This document shows positions 9,459 to 21,192 of a stretch of 47,651 nucleotides of DNA, one piece after another; position 1 is the stretch's first letter, and each line of letters starts with the position of its first letter. Where the stretch lies: positions 1 through 47,651 of the forward strand of contig CBFIAS010000010.1 in the NCBI GenBank assembly GCA_965660635.1. Reading direction: 5' to 3'. The notes beneath the pieces were generated by a model, which worked only from the letters and a program-made list of their open reading frames with translations, was not told where the DNA came from and made no database searches. Position numbers and translations under genes: made by a program. This DNA is from UBA7374 sp965660635. Its GTDB lineage: Bacteria > Verrucomicrobiota > Verrucomicrobiia > Opitutales > Coraliomargaritaceae.

Positions 9459-9941
9459 ATGCCCAAGCCTGAACCACTAGCAAGCGGGCAGCTAGCGCCC
9501 GTGTTCTCCTTCGAGATCGATGGAGTGATCCAAAAAAGCGATCAACTCGACGCTTACTGCCTGCTCTACTTCTATCCCAAAGACGATACTCCGGGCTGCA
9601 CGACAGAGGCTTGCGCCTTTCGCGACAACCGGGAGCCACTACAGGAGGCAGGTATCCTGGTCGTCGGAGCGAGCAAGGACTCAGAGGCATCGCATGAGAA
9701 ATTCCGGGCCAAGCACGCCCTGCCCTTCCCCCTCATCGCCGACACCGGCCTGAGCCTGGCCCGTGCCTTCGGCGTCTTCGGCGAAAAGAAATTCATGGGC
9801 CGGACCTTTGACGGCGTACACCGCATCTCCTTTCTCATCGCCCCTGGCGGAACCATCGCAAAAACCTACCACAAAGTGAAACCAGCCGACCACGCCGCAG
9901 AAGTCCTGCGTGACGTGGCCGCACTCAAACAAAGCACATGA
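9459..9941 (+). CDS. bcp: Thiol peroxidase of the Bcp/PrxQ peroxiredoxin family
   Basis: It reduces hydrogen peroxide and organic hydroperoxides in the cytoplasm using thioredoxin-like reductants. From the ATG at 9459 the product is 160 residues. The peroxidatic C47 and resolving C52 sit in TPGCTTEACAFRD, the five-residue spacing typical of PrxQ. A GTG 27 bases upstream would add nine residues, but the ATG start gives the usual family N-terminus. Its stop overlaps the start of the response regulator gene (ATGA), so the two are coupled. Confidence 0.93.
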   Translation: MPKPEPLASGQLAPVFSFEIDGVIQKSDQLDAYCLLYFYPKDDTPGCTTEACAFRDNREPLQEAGILVVGASKDSEASHEKFRAKHALPFPLIADTGLSLARAFGVFGEKKFMGRTFDGVHRISFLIAPGGTIAKTYHKVKPADHAAEVLRDVAALKQST

Positions 9942-10675
9942 GCCAGCAATCCAAACCATTGATCGTCGTGGCCGAAGACGACCGCGACCTGGCCGCCCTC
10001 ATTAGCACACAACTGGAAACTGCCGACATGCAGGTACAGTGCTGCTACGAGGCCGGCCACGCCTTCCGCTTCCTCAAGAACAACTTCGCCAACCTGCTCC
10101 TCCTGGATGTACATCTCCCGGACGACACCGGCTTCCACCTGATCGACGACCTTCGACAGAACAAAATCGACGTGCCCGTTATTTTCCTCACCGCCGAGAA
10201 GGCCGAAGACAACAAGGTCAAGGCGCTCGAACTCGGGGGCGACGATTACATCACAAAGCCGTTCAGCTTCGCCGAGCTCATCGCCCGTATCCATGCCGTG
10301 CTGCGCCGGGCCAACACCTCGCACGACACCAACGTCACGAATAACGCCGCCACCACCGACCAGCCCTTCGAATTCGCCGGCGCGTCAGTCAACCCGAAGC
10401 GCCTTGAAATCACCTTTCCCGACGGCGGTACCGAGAAGACCGGCCGCAAGGAACTCGGCATTCTCGCCTACCTTGCCTCCAATCCTGACACGGTGATCAC
10501 CCGCAAGGATCTCATCCACTCGGTCTGGGGCATCCATGCCGATGTGCGCAGCCGCTCGCTCGACCAGTACATCGTGAAGATACGCGATCTCTACAAGCGC
10601 CACGGAATCATCCTGGATTCCTTCCGCACCGTCCACGGGATCGGCTACATCTACGAGACAAGAAAAAGCGCGTAA
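9938..10675 (+). CDS. OmpR/PhoB-type response regulator
   Basis: The 245-residue protein has an N-terminal receiver domain with the acidic pair D14-D15, phospho-acceptor D57 (LLLLDVHLP), T85 and K107 (YITKPF), all intact. A C-terminal winged-helix domain follows (residues 150-245, ending HGIGYIY). It is expected to bind DNA after phosphorylation by a sensor kinase, but no kinase gene is next to it. The ATG lies inside the stop of the peroxiredoxin gene. Its signal and targets are unknown; a link to redox stress is only an inference from this coupling. Confidence 0.93.
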   Translation: MSQQSKPLIVVAEDDRDLAALISTQLETADMQVQCCYEAGHAFRFLKNNFANLLLLDVHLPDDTGFHLIDDLRQNKIDVPVIFLTAEKAEDNKVKALELGGDDYITKPFSFAELIARIHAVLRRANTSHDTNVTNNAATTDQPFEFAGASVNPKRLEITFPDGGTEKTGRKELGILAYLASNPDTVITRKDLIHSVWGIHADVRSRSLDQYIVKIRDLYKRHGIILDSFRTVHGIGYIYETRKSA

Positions 10676-10796
10676 TCCAGATTTTAGCGCTGGGGCAGTT
10701 CCCCAACGCATTCTGCAGCTTCCGGGCTCCTGAAAAGTCTTGAAGCGTCTCACGGGCGAAGCAATCTAGCCATCTTTTGCTACACGCCCACGCATT

Positions 10797-11897
<1,101 letters not shown>

Positions 11898-11915
11898 ACT
11901 GGATCCAGTTATTAA

Positions 11916-11947
11916 AACCACGGATAAACACCGATGGACACCGATGC
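11916..11947 (+). repeat. Left arm of 10-bp repeats bracketing the GxxExxY gene
   Basis: Three consecutive 10-bp units occur: ccacggataa, acaccgatgg, acaccgatgc (11918-11947). The outermost 14 bases, 11916-11929, are repeated perfectly in inverted orientation at 12349-12362, on the far side of the gene. The ATG of the GxxExxY gene (11934) lies inside the second unit. Confidence 0.85.
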
Positions 11948-12320
11948 AGAAAAAGAACTTCCGCACTACGAACTGAGCCGCGAAATCATCGGAAGCGCTT
12001 TTGAAGTTTTAAACCAACTGGGACATGGATTTCATGAAAAACCTTATGAAAACGCTTTGGTCGTAGAATTGAATGCACGCGGAATTTCCGTAGATCAGCA
12101 AAAAGCATATCCTATCATGTATAGGAATACCGAAGTCGGAAAATACATTCCGGATCTAATAATAGCCGACTCCATCGTAGTTGACACGAAAACGATCAAC
12201 CAGATTTCAGAGTTGGATAAAGGGCAAATGCTCAATTATCTGCGCATCACACGTCTAAAGGTAGGATTGATACTCAACTTTAAACGACCCAAGCTGGAGT
12301 GGGAACGCATCATTCTTTAG
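11934..12320 (+). CDS. GxxExxY protein
   Basis: This 128-residue protein belongs to the GxxExxY family (TIGR04256), small proteins with a PD-(D/E)xK-like fold signature and no proven function. The defining motif is G32-F-H-E35-K-P-Y38. A conserved LIIADSIVVDTKTI segment supplies the acidic and lysine residues of a nuclease-like core. Codon use is clearly more AT-rich than leuB and alaS on either side. The gene is bracketed by inverted 10-bp repeats and its start codon lies within the left tract, which suggests a mobile or recently acquired cassette. Nuclease activity is not shown. Confidence 0.9.
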   Translation: MDTDAEKELPHYELSREIIGSAFEVLNQLGHGFHEKPYENALVVELNARGISVDQQKAYPIMYRNTEVGKYIPDLIIADSIVVDTKTINQISELDKGQMLNYLRITRLKVGLILNFKRPKLEWERIIL

Positions 12321-12330
12321 TAGAACGTAC

Positions 12331-12362
12331 TCATCCGTGTTTATCCGGGTTTATCCGTGGTT
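12331..12362 (-). repeat. Right arm of 10-bp repeats bracketing the GxxExxY gene
   Basis: Three 10-bp units, tcatccgtgt, ttatccgggt and ttatccgtgg, start ten bases after the GxxExxY stop. Read on the minus strand they are ccacggataa, acccggataa and acacggatga, the same repeat as the left arm. The terminal 14 bases match the left arm perfectly. Confidence 0.85.
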
Positions 12363-12400
12363 GCCCATAAAATCTGATTACAAAATAATTTCATAAAAAA

Positions 12401-15142
<2,742 letters not shown>

Positions 15143-15222
15143 AGTTTATTCCGCTTGCGTTCTGTTTTCCACCTCGGTTAGTAACAAGTGTATAACCGGA
15201 AAGATTTCCTAGCAGAACAGGC

Positions 15223-15534
15223 ATGCGAGCAAACCCGATTGAACCATCCGAGAAGAGCTATGTGGTAGCGGTTTGCCTTTCCGCCATCTTCGGCGTGATG
15301 GGGGTACATCACTTCTACCTCGGCTGCTATCTGGAGGGCCTGATCGACTTCGGGCTGTTTGTTGCGACGCTGTATTTTTACTTCACCGGCCAGCTTGGCT
15401 GGGCCCTGGCCTTTCTCGCCGTGGACTACCTGCACACATTCATCATCACCATCATGCTGCTGACCGGCTCCTTCAAGGACGGCAGGGGAAAAACCATCTG
15501 CTACCCCGGGCAGCGCCTCACCCGTAACCCATAA
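15223..15534 (+). CDS. TM2 domain protein
   Basis: This 103-residue membrane protein carries a TM2 domain: a first hydrophobic segment (about 13-33) with the family motif GVHHFYLG, a short turn, then one or two further segments (about 40-80). TM2 proteins are small inner-membrane proteins of unknown function in bacteria. It is followed four bases later by a second TM2 gene. Confidence 0.85.
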   Translation: MRANPIEPSEKSYVVAVCLSAIFGVMGVHHFYLGCYLEGLIDFGLFVATLYFYFTGQLGWALAFLAVDYLHTFIITIMLLTGSFKDGRGKTICYPGQRLTRNP

Positions 15535-15538
15535 AACT

Positions 15539-15805
15539 ATGAGCGAAATACACACAGATACCAGCAACCAACAAACCAGCACCCAGCCAGCAAGCAGCGA
15601 GAAAGGTTTCATTCCAACGATTCTACTCTGCTTCTTCCTTGGGTTCCTCGGCATTCACCGCTTCTACGTCGGCAAAGTCGGCACCGGCATCCTCATGATC
15701 CTCACATTCGGTGGTTTTGGCATCTGGACGATCATCGACTTTATCATGATCGTTTGCGGGAACTTCACCGACAAGGACGGCCTGCCTGTCAAAGCCTCCA
15801 ATTAA
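15539..15805 (+). CDS. TM2 domain protein (second copy)
   Basis: This 88-residue protein has a polar Ser/Thr/Gln-rich N-terminus of about 22 residues, then two membrane segments with the TM2 motif GIHRFYVGK between them, and ends after a third short hydrophobic stretch. It is closer to the TM2 consensus than its upstream neighbour and is presumably cotranscribed with it. Function is not known. Confidence 0.88.
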   Translation: MSEIHTDTSNQQTSTQPASSEKGFIPTILLCFFLGFLGIHRFYVGKVGTGILMILTFGGFGIWTIIDFIMIVCGNFTDKDGLPVKASN

Positions 15806-15823
15806 CCGATTGGACAACACTCC

Positions 15824-16693
15824 CTACAAGAGGGACTCGCGCATGCGCACTGACAGCTTCCCACCCATCCAGTCCGGAAACGGCGTCGTCCTGCCAACGC
15901 TGTAGCCGTGTTCTTCTGCCGCTGCCTCCAAGTACCCGATCCGCACAGCGATATCGGGGTGCGTCTGGAACAAGGTTGGCAGTGCGTCCTCCGCTCCCCC
16001 GTCGTCCCGCAGAAAACCGCGGAAAAAAACATCAAAGCCACCCACATGGCCATACCGCTTGTGCAGCAGGTGCAGCGCCTCCATGTCGCTGCGCGCCTCC
16101 TGCTCCCGGCTATAGGAAAGCAGCCCAAGATTCCCGCCCAAGCTGGCCAGATCCTCGCTCTGCCGCGAGTTTCCTGTGAAATAGGAAAGGATCATCTGCA
16201 GGGCCACCCCGCGGCCCATCGAGGCCAGCGGATCCCGGTGCTTGATGTGCGACAACTCATGCGCCAGCACCATCACCAGGCTGTTCTCGTCAGGCACACT
16301 CTCCAGGATGCCACGCAAGATAAAAACATGCCCGCCCAGCGTGGCGAAGGCGTTCTTCTCCCCGTCGTCCAGGTAATGCACCGACAACTCGATCTCCTGC
16401 GGAAGCTCCATCTGCACCGCCACTTCGTCCACCAGTTCCTCCAGATACGCCTCAATCTCCCCGTCGCCCAGGCCGTCCGCAAACCAACGACTGGCCATTT
16501 CCTCGTAGGGCCGGACAAAATTCTTCTCCGCAGAAAAAGGAAGAAGAGGAGCCAGCCTAGCCGCAAATACGATCAACGCGACCACCATGACGACAAGCAC
16601 GCCAAAGAACACGATGAGCCAACGGCACATGTTTCGCAGGTGCTCCTTGTGGCGAACCGGCGGAGAATAAAATACCTGACCTGTATCCTGCAT
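15824..16693 (-). CDS. M48-family zinc metalloprotease, membrane-anchored
   Basis: From the ATG at 16693 the product has 289 residues. One membrane segment lies near the N-terminus (WLIVFFGVLVVMVVALIVF). The zinc-binding AHELSHIKH motif is near residue 145, and a downstream EQEAR segment supplies the third ligand. This is the layout of M48 peptidases (HtpX/Oma1/BepA-like) acting at or outside the inner membrane in protein quality control. An ATG at 16840 in the same frame would overlap the divergent hppA start and add an unlikely N-terminus, so the shorter start is preferred. The substrate is unknown. Confidence 0.88.
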   Translation of the reverse strand: MQDTGQVFYSPPVRHKEHLRNMCRWLIVFFGVLVVMVVALIVFAARLAPLLPFSAEKNFVRPYEEMASRWFADGLGDGEIEAYLEELVDEVAVQMELPQEIELSVHYLDDGEKNAFATLGGHVFILRGILESVPDENSLVMVLAHELSHIKHRDPLASMGRGVALQMILSYFTGNSRQSEDLASLGGNLGLLSYSREQEARSDMEALHLLHKRYGHVGGFDVFFRGFLRDDGGAEDALPTLFQTHPDIAVRIGYLEAAAEEHGYSVGRTTPFPDWMGGKLSVRMRESLL

Positions 16694-16819
16694 AGACCCC
16701 AATATGGAGCCTTCTATAAGGCAATTCGATGACAAACCGGTAAACTTTCGCTTTACTTGTTTCTGCCTTTGTGTGAAAAAAAACGACCTTTCTGCTAAAA
16801 ACCAACAATTATCCACAAT

Positions 16820-19012
16820 ATGCCAAACACAACCCCCCAATTGTTCTTCTACTGCATCCCTCTTTTCGGCCTTCTCGCACTCGGATTCACTTTCTGGAAA
16901 TCAACCTGGGTCAGCCGGCAGGATGCTGGCAGTGAACGAATGGAGCGCATCGCGGAGAACATCTCCGTCGGTGCCATGGCCTTCCTCAAAGCGGAATACC
17001 GCATCCTCTCCATTTTCGTACTCTCCATTGCCTTACTGCTGCTCTTCGGGGGCCTCGCAAATCCGGAGACCAGTTCCCCCTTCACCGCCGTGTCCTTTAT
17101 CCTCGGCGCGCTTTGCTCGGCCCTGGCCGGATTCATCGGGATGCGGGTCGCCACCAAAGCCAATGTGCGCACCACACAAGGGGCGCGGACCAGCCTCGGT
17201 GAGGGCCTGAAAATCGCCTTCGCCGGCGGCTCTGTCATGGGCATGGGCGTTGTCGGTCTTGGCGTACTCGGCCTCGGCCTCCTCCTGCTCGTCTTTTCTT
17301 CCGCCATCGGCACCGGCCCCGACGCCATCGCCTCGGTCATGACCATTGTCACCGGCTTCTCCTTCGGCGCCTCCTCTATTGCCCTCTTTGCCCGCGTGGG
17401 CGGGGGCATCTACACCAAGGCCGCCGATGTCGGTGCAGACCTGGTGGGCAAGGTTGAGGCAGGCATTCCCGAAGACCACCCGCTCAACCCCGCAACCATC
17501 GCCGACAATGTAGGCGACAACGTAGGCGACGTGGCCGGCATGGGGGCCGACCTCTTCGAGTCCTACGTCGGCTCGATCATCGGAACCATGGTTCTCGGAT
17601 CCGTCTTCATGGTGCTGCCCGAGTTCGCCAACCTTCCGCTGGCCGCCGTTCTCCTTCCGCTCACCCTGGCAGGTATCGGTATCGTCTGCTCCATCCTCGG
17701 CACCTTCTTTGTCCGGGTCAAAGACGGTGGCGACCCGCACACCGCCCTGAACACCGGTGAACTTGTCGCCGGGGGCCTCTTCCTCGCAGGCACCTACCTC
17801 GCCGTCTCTAAAATCCTACCCGCCAACTGGGAATACCAGGGCAATGAATACGGCTCGCTAGGCGTCTTCGGTGCCATTGCCCTCGGCCTCATCTCCGGCA
17901 TCCTCATCGGCTACACCACCGAGCACTACACCGGCACAGGCAAGAAACCGGTCATCGGCATCGTCCGCCAGTCCCTCACCGGTGCCGCCACAAACATCAT
18001 CTCCGGACTTGGCGTGGGCATGCTCTCCACCGCCCTGCCCATCCTTATCCTCGCCGCTGCCATCCTCGGCGCCTATGAACTCGCCGGCCTCTACGGCATC
18101 GCCATCGCCGCCGTCGGGATGCTTTCCAACACTGGCATCCAACTGGCGGTTGACGCCTACGGGCCGATCTCCGACAACGCCGGAGGCATCGCGGAAATGA
18201 GCGAACTGCCCGCCGAGGTGCGCCAGCGCACAGACAAGCTCGACGCCGTAGGCAACACCACTGCCGCCATCGGCAAGGGTTTCGCCATCGGCTCAGCCGC
18301 CCTCACCGCCCTGGCACTTTTTGCCGCCTTCAAGACCACCTGGGAACAGGCCAACGCCACCACCCTGGTCATTGAGGTGACCGACCCCAAGGTCTTTTCC
18401 GCCCTCTTTGTCGGCGCCATGCTTCCCTTCCTCTTCTCCGCCCTCTCCATGGAGGCCGTTGGCCGCGCCGCCATGTCCATGATCGAAGAGGTTCGCCGCC
18501 AGTTCCGTGACATCCCCGGCCTGCGCAAGGGCCTCGAGGCACTCAACCGCAACGAAGGCAAGCAAACAGAAGACTGGCCGGAAGAAGACCGGAAGACTTT
18601 CGACGAGGCGCTCGGCCAGGCCGAGTACGGCCAGTGTGTGGAGATTTCGACCAACGCCGCCATCCGCGAGATGGTCAAGCCCGGCCTCCTAGCCGTGGCC
18701 GCCCCGGTCGCCGTCGGCTTCTTCGGAGGCGCCCAGATGCTCGGCGGACTCCTCGCCGGCGTGACCGCCACCGGCGTGCTTATGGCCCTCTTCCAGTCCA
18801 ATGCTGGCGGCGCCTGGGACAATGCCAAGAAGATGATCGAGGAAGGCTACACCGTGAACGGCACCGAAGTGAAAAAAGGCAGCGAGGCCCACAAGGCCGC
18901 CGTTGTCGGAGACACCGTGGGTGATCCTTTCAAGGACACTTCCGGCCCCTCACTCAATATCCTGCTCAAGCTCATGAGCGTGGTCGCCCTCGTCATCGCC
19001 ACGTATATTTAA
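16820..19012 (+). CDS. hppA: Ion-translocating membrane pyrophosphatase, K+-dependent type
   Basis: It couples hydrolysis of pyrophosphate to pumping of H+ and/or Na+ across the inner membrane. The 730-residue protein is highly hydrophobic, with about 16 membrane segments expected. The active-site loop GGGIYTKAADVGADLVGK is followed by EAGIPEDHP and NVGDNVGDVAG, the family signatures. Near residue 478 the sequence is GNTTAAIGKG. Alanine where K+-independent enzymes have lysine (GNTTKA) points to the K+-dependent subclass, whose members pump Na+, H+ or both. Which ion cannot be settled by eye. The gene stands alone, divergent from the M48 protease. Confidence 0.96.
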   Translation: MPNTTPQLFFYCIPLFGLLALGFTFWKSTWVSRQDAGSERMERIAENISVGAMAFLKAEYRILSIFVLSIALLLLFGGLANPETSSPFTAVSFILGALCSALAGFIGMRVATKANVRTTQGARTSLGEGLKIAFAGGSVMGMGVVGLGVLGLGLLLLVFSSAIGTGPDAIASVMTIVTGFSFGASSIALFARVGGGIYTKAADVGADLVGKVEAGIPEDHPLNPATIADNVGDNVGDVAGMGADLFESYVGSIIGTMVLGSVFMVLPEFANLPLAAVLLPLTLAGIGIVCSILGTFFVRVKDGGDPHTALNTGELVAGGLFLAGTYLAVSKILPANWEYQGNEYGSLGVFGAIALGLISGILIGYTTEHYTGTGKKPVIGIVRQSLTGAATNIISGLGVGMLSTALPILILAAAILGAYELAGLYGIAIAAVGMLSNTGIQLAVDAYGPISDNAGGIAEMSELPAEVRQRTDKLDAVGNTTAAIGKGFAIGSAALTALALFAAFKTTWEQANATTLVIEVTDPKVFSALFVGAMLPFLFSALSMEAVGRAAMSMIEEVRRQFRDIPGLRKGLEALNRNEGKQTEDWPEEDRKTFDEALGQAEYGQCVEISTNAAIREMVKPGLLAVAAPVAVGFFGGAQMLGGLLAGVTATGVLMALFQSNAGGAWDNAKKMIEEGYTVNGTEVKKGSEAHKAAVVGDTVGDPFKDTSGPSLNILLKLMSVVALVIATYI

Positions 19013-19025
19013 AGAACGCGGGCTG

Positions 19026-19050
19026 CGGCCGCGGCCTCGCCCCCGCGAGG
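19026..19050. terminator. GC-rich hairpin between convergent hppA and smpB
   Basis: Inside a very GC-rich spacer, CCTCGC (19035-19040) pairs with GCGAGG (19045-19050), and flanking GC-rich bases could extend the stem. There is no T-run on either side, so intrinsic termination is only a possibility. It lies between two genes that end toward each other. Confidence 0.35.
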
Positions 19051-19527
19051 TCAGCGGCCCCGCCGCATCTCCCGCTCGGTCTCACGCATCACGACCTTGC
19101 GCTTCAGCGTCTCGCGCTTGTCGTGCAGCTTCTTGCCGGTGCATAGCGCGATCTCGATCTTGATCAAGCCGTGCTTCATGTAGATGCGCAGAGGCACCAG
19201 CGTCTTGCCCCCGGCGTCGATCGCGCCCGCCAGCTTGTCAATCTCCCGGCGGTGCAGCAACAGCTTGCGCTTGCGCCGGGGCGCGTGGTTCTGGAAATTG
19301 CCGAACTCGTAGGCCCCAATGTGCGAGTTGTAGAGCCAGACCTGCCGCTTCTCGATCCGGCAAAAAGAATCATTCAACTGCGCATTGCCCGTGCGAATCG
19401 CCTTCACCTCCGTCCCCAGCAACTCCATGCCCGCCTCGAAGCGGTCACCCACAAAGTAGTTGTGTGACGCCTTGGCGTTGCGGATCTCCTTGTAGCGGTC
19501 GTCCGCCTTCTTTTTCTTGGCACTCAC
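19051..19527 (-). CDS. smpB: SsrA-binding protein
   Basis: It binds tmRNA and delivers it to stalled ribosomes in trans-translation. The 158-residue product has the SmpB core: KASHNYFV, FEAGMELLGTEVKAIR, a central LYNSHIGAYEFG, RKRKLLLHRREI, and the basic C-terminal tail (KRETLKRK then ERE) that enters the ribosomal mRNA channel. rpoZ lies 84 bases upstream on the same strand. No tmRNA gene was seen in the window. Confidence 0.96.
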   Translation of the reverse strand: MSAKKKKADDRYKEIRNAKASHNYFVGDRFEAGMELLGTEVKAIRTGNAQLNDSFCRIEKRQVWLYNSHIGAYEFGNFQNHAPRRKRKLLLHRREIDKLAGAIDAGGKTLVPLRIYMKHGLIKIEIALCTGKKLHDKRETLKRKVVMRETEREMRRGR

Positions 19528-19611
19528 GGTTTACAGGGGCTTCGCCACAGCCGGCGGCCGCATCCCTGGCGGAAGCGACAGGAAGACCGGGCAAACCGGC
19601 GGTGCCGGGCC

Positions 19612-19821
19612 CTAGGCCTCCTCCGGCTCGTCGAGCTGGTAGGTGATCTTGCCCTCGATGATCTCGCGCAAGGCCATGTCCTCAGCGGACAGGCGCTCCA
19701 GCGACTCAATCAATGGCTTGTAGCCACTCTTGAGCTGCTTCGCACGGCGCGAGACCACATTGATCAAGATCATTGGATCAGTGATGATTTCCTGGGCTTG
19801 GTGTAGATAGTCGTCTCTCAA
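19612..19821 (-). CDS. rpoZ: RNA polymerase omega subunit
   Basis: Omega helps fold and hold the beta' subunit in RNA polymerase. The 69-residue product shows the family core (DPMILINVVSRRAKQL, then a late ALREIIEGKI). The start appears to be TTG at 19821; no in-frame ATG precedes it, and GGAG about nine bases upstream can serve as a ribosome-binding site. It lies upstream of smpB on the same strand. Confidence 0.88.
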   Translation of the reverse strand: MRDDYLHQAQEIITDPMILINVVSRRAKQLKSGYKPLIESLERLSAEDMALREIIEGKITYQLDEPEEA

Positions 19822-19956
19822 AGTCCCTTTCTCCGCTTAGATTTATGTGTGGAAAAGCTGGCAAAAATGACCTCGCCTGAACGCTTTGCAATACAAAATT
19901 GCCCCGATCCTCTACAATAGCCTGTTCAATAACCGGCGAAAAAGCAGATGGTTTAA

Positions 19957-20175
19957 GAACTGACCAAGCACGGCAAGCCGCTCGCAAAGGTCGTGCCCAT
20001 CCCGGAGACTGCTCCCTGGAAACGCCTGCCCGGGAGCTTTCACCGTGATCCGGCCGACCGGATCATCGTGGCCACAGCAAGGGTAAACGGCCTGGAATTG
20101 GCCAGCTTCGACAGGCTGATTATCGACTCACAACCCACGGATGCCTGGTCTTTTGAAAGTTCCCTTAAAATCTAA
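19957..20175 (+). pseudogene. Fused remnant of a Phd-type antitoxin and PIN-domain toxin
   Basis: The frame opens right after a stop codon and begins ELTKHGKPLAKVVPI, which matches the C-terminal half of Phd/YefM-family antitoxins. It runs directly into RLPGSFHRDPADRIIVATAR and a short tail, which matches the C-terminal third of a PIN-domain (VapC-like) toxin. The start of the antitoxin, its stop and the first two-thirds of the toxin, including the first catalytic acidic residues, are missing. A single internal deletion in a toxin-antitoxin operon explains this. No function is expected. It sits between rpoZ and the rplM promoter, whose -35 box begins right after its stop codon. Confidence 0.75.
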
Positions 20176-20203
20176 TTGACAGCGATAGCCGCCGATCTAC
20201 TCT
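20176..20203 (+). promoter_or_regulatory. Sigma-70-type promoter for rplM-rpsI
   Basis: A perfect TTGACA (-35, 20176-20181) is followed after 16 bases by TACTCT (-10, 20198-20203), 22 bases before the rplM start. The same layout occurs at 35098-35125. Confidence 0.7.
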
Positions 20204-20225
20204 GGCGCGCTTTTCCCTGCCAACC

Positions 20226-20651
<426 letters not shown>

Positions 20652-20674
20652 CTCCCAAACACCCAGGATTTCAG

Positions 20675-21076
20675 ATGAGCGCAACCGCAGAACAAACATT
20701 CGTCACCGTCGGACGCCGCAAGACCGCCACCGCACGCATCCGCATGACCCGCGGCACTGGCAAGGTCGTGGTCAACGGCAAAGCTCCGGAAGACTACTTC
20801 AAAGCAGAGGACTTCACCCGTGCTGCCCTCTCCCCCCTGTCCACCGTCGAGATGGCCGACCAGGTCGACATCACCGTCAAGGCACAGGGCGGCGGCCTCA
20901 ATGGCCAGGCCGGTGCCGTCCGCCTCGGCATCGCCCGGGCGCTCGAGAAGCTCGATTCCGAGCTGCGTAGCCCGCTCAAGAAAGAAGGCCACATGAAGCG
21001 CGATCCCCGCGGCCGCGAGCGCAAAAAGTCCGGCCAGCCCGGAGCCCGTAAACGCTTCCAGTTCTCCAAACGTTAA
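20675..21076 (+). CDS. rpsI: 30S ribosomal protein S9
   Basis: The 133-residue protein has the S9 core (VGRRKTATARIRM, GGGLNGQAGAVRLGIARAL) and the basic C-terminal tail GARKRFQFSKR, whose last residues contact P-site tRNA in the small subunit. It is the second gene of the rplM-rpsI operon and ends 32 bases before a strong intrinsic terminator. Confidence 0.98.
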   Translation: MSATAEQTFVTVGRRKTATARIRMTRGTGKVVVNGKAPEDYFKAEDFTRAALSPLSTVEMADQVDITVKAQGGGLNGQAGAVRLGIARALEKLDSELRSPLKKEGHMKRDPRGRERKKSGQPGARKRFQFSKR

Positions 21077-21108
21077 GCAATACACGGCTGGGACACAGTT
21101 CTTGCTAG

Positions 21109-21152
21109 CCCTCCTTGGCCGTGACTTCACGAGCTTCGGAGGGTTTTTTATT
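21109..21152 (+). terminator. Rho-independent terminator after rpsI
   Basis: CCCTCC (21109-21114) pairs with GGAGGG (21138-21143), with an inner CGTGA/TCACG hairpin, followed at once by TTTTTT (21144-21149). It separates rplM-rpsI from the arginine genes. Confidence 0.85.
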
Positions 21153-21192
21153 TCCCGATTTCCAGATCCACACTTTACTCAATCAACCAGGA

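Noticed and set aside
10688..10706. A GGGG/CCCC hairpin after the response regulator as a terminator
   Set aside because: The stem is only four or five pairs and no T-run follows.
15824..16840. The longer start (16840) of the M48 protease
   Set aside because: It would overlap the divergent hppA start and add a 49-residue N-terminus unlike the family.
19778..19987. A 69-codon minus-strand frame upstream of rpoZ
   Set aside because: It is antisense to the toxin-antitoxin remnant and overlaps the rpoZ start with no motif of its own.
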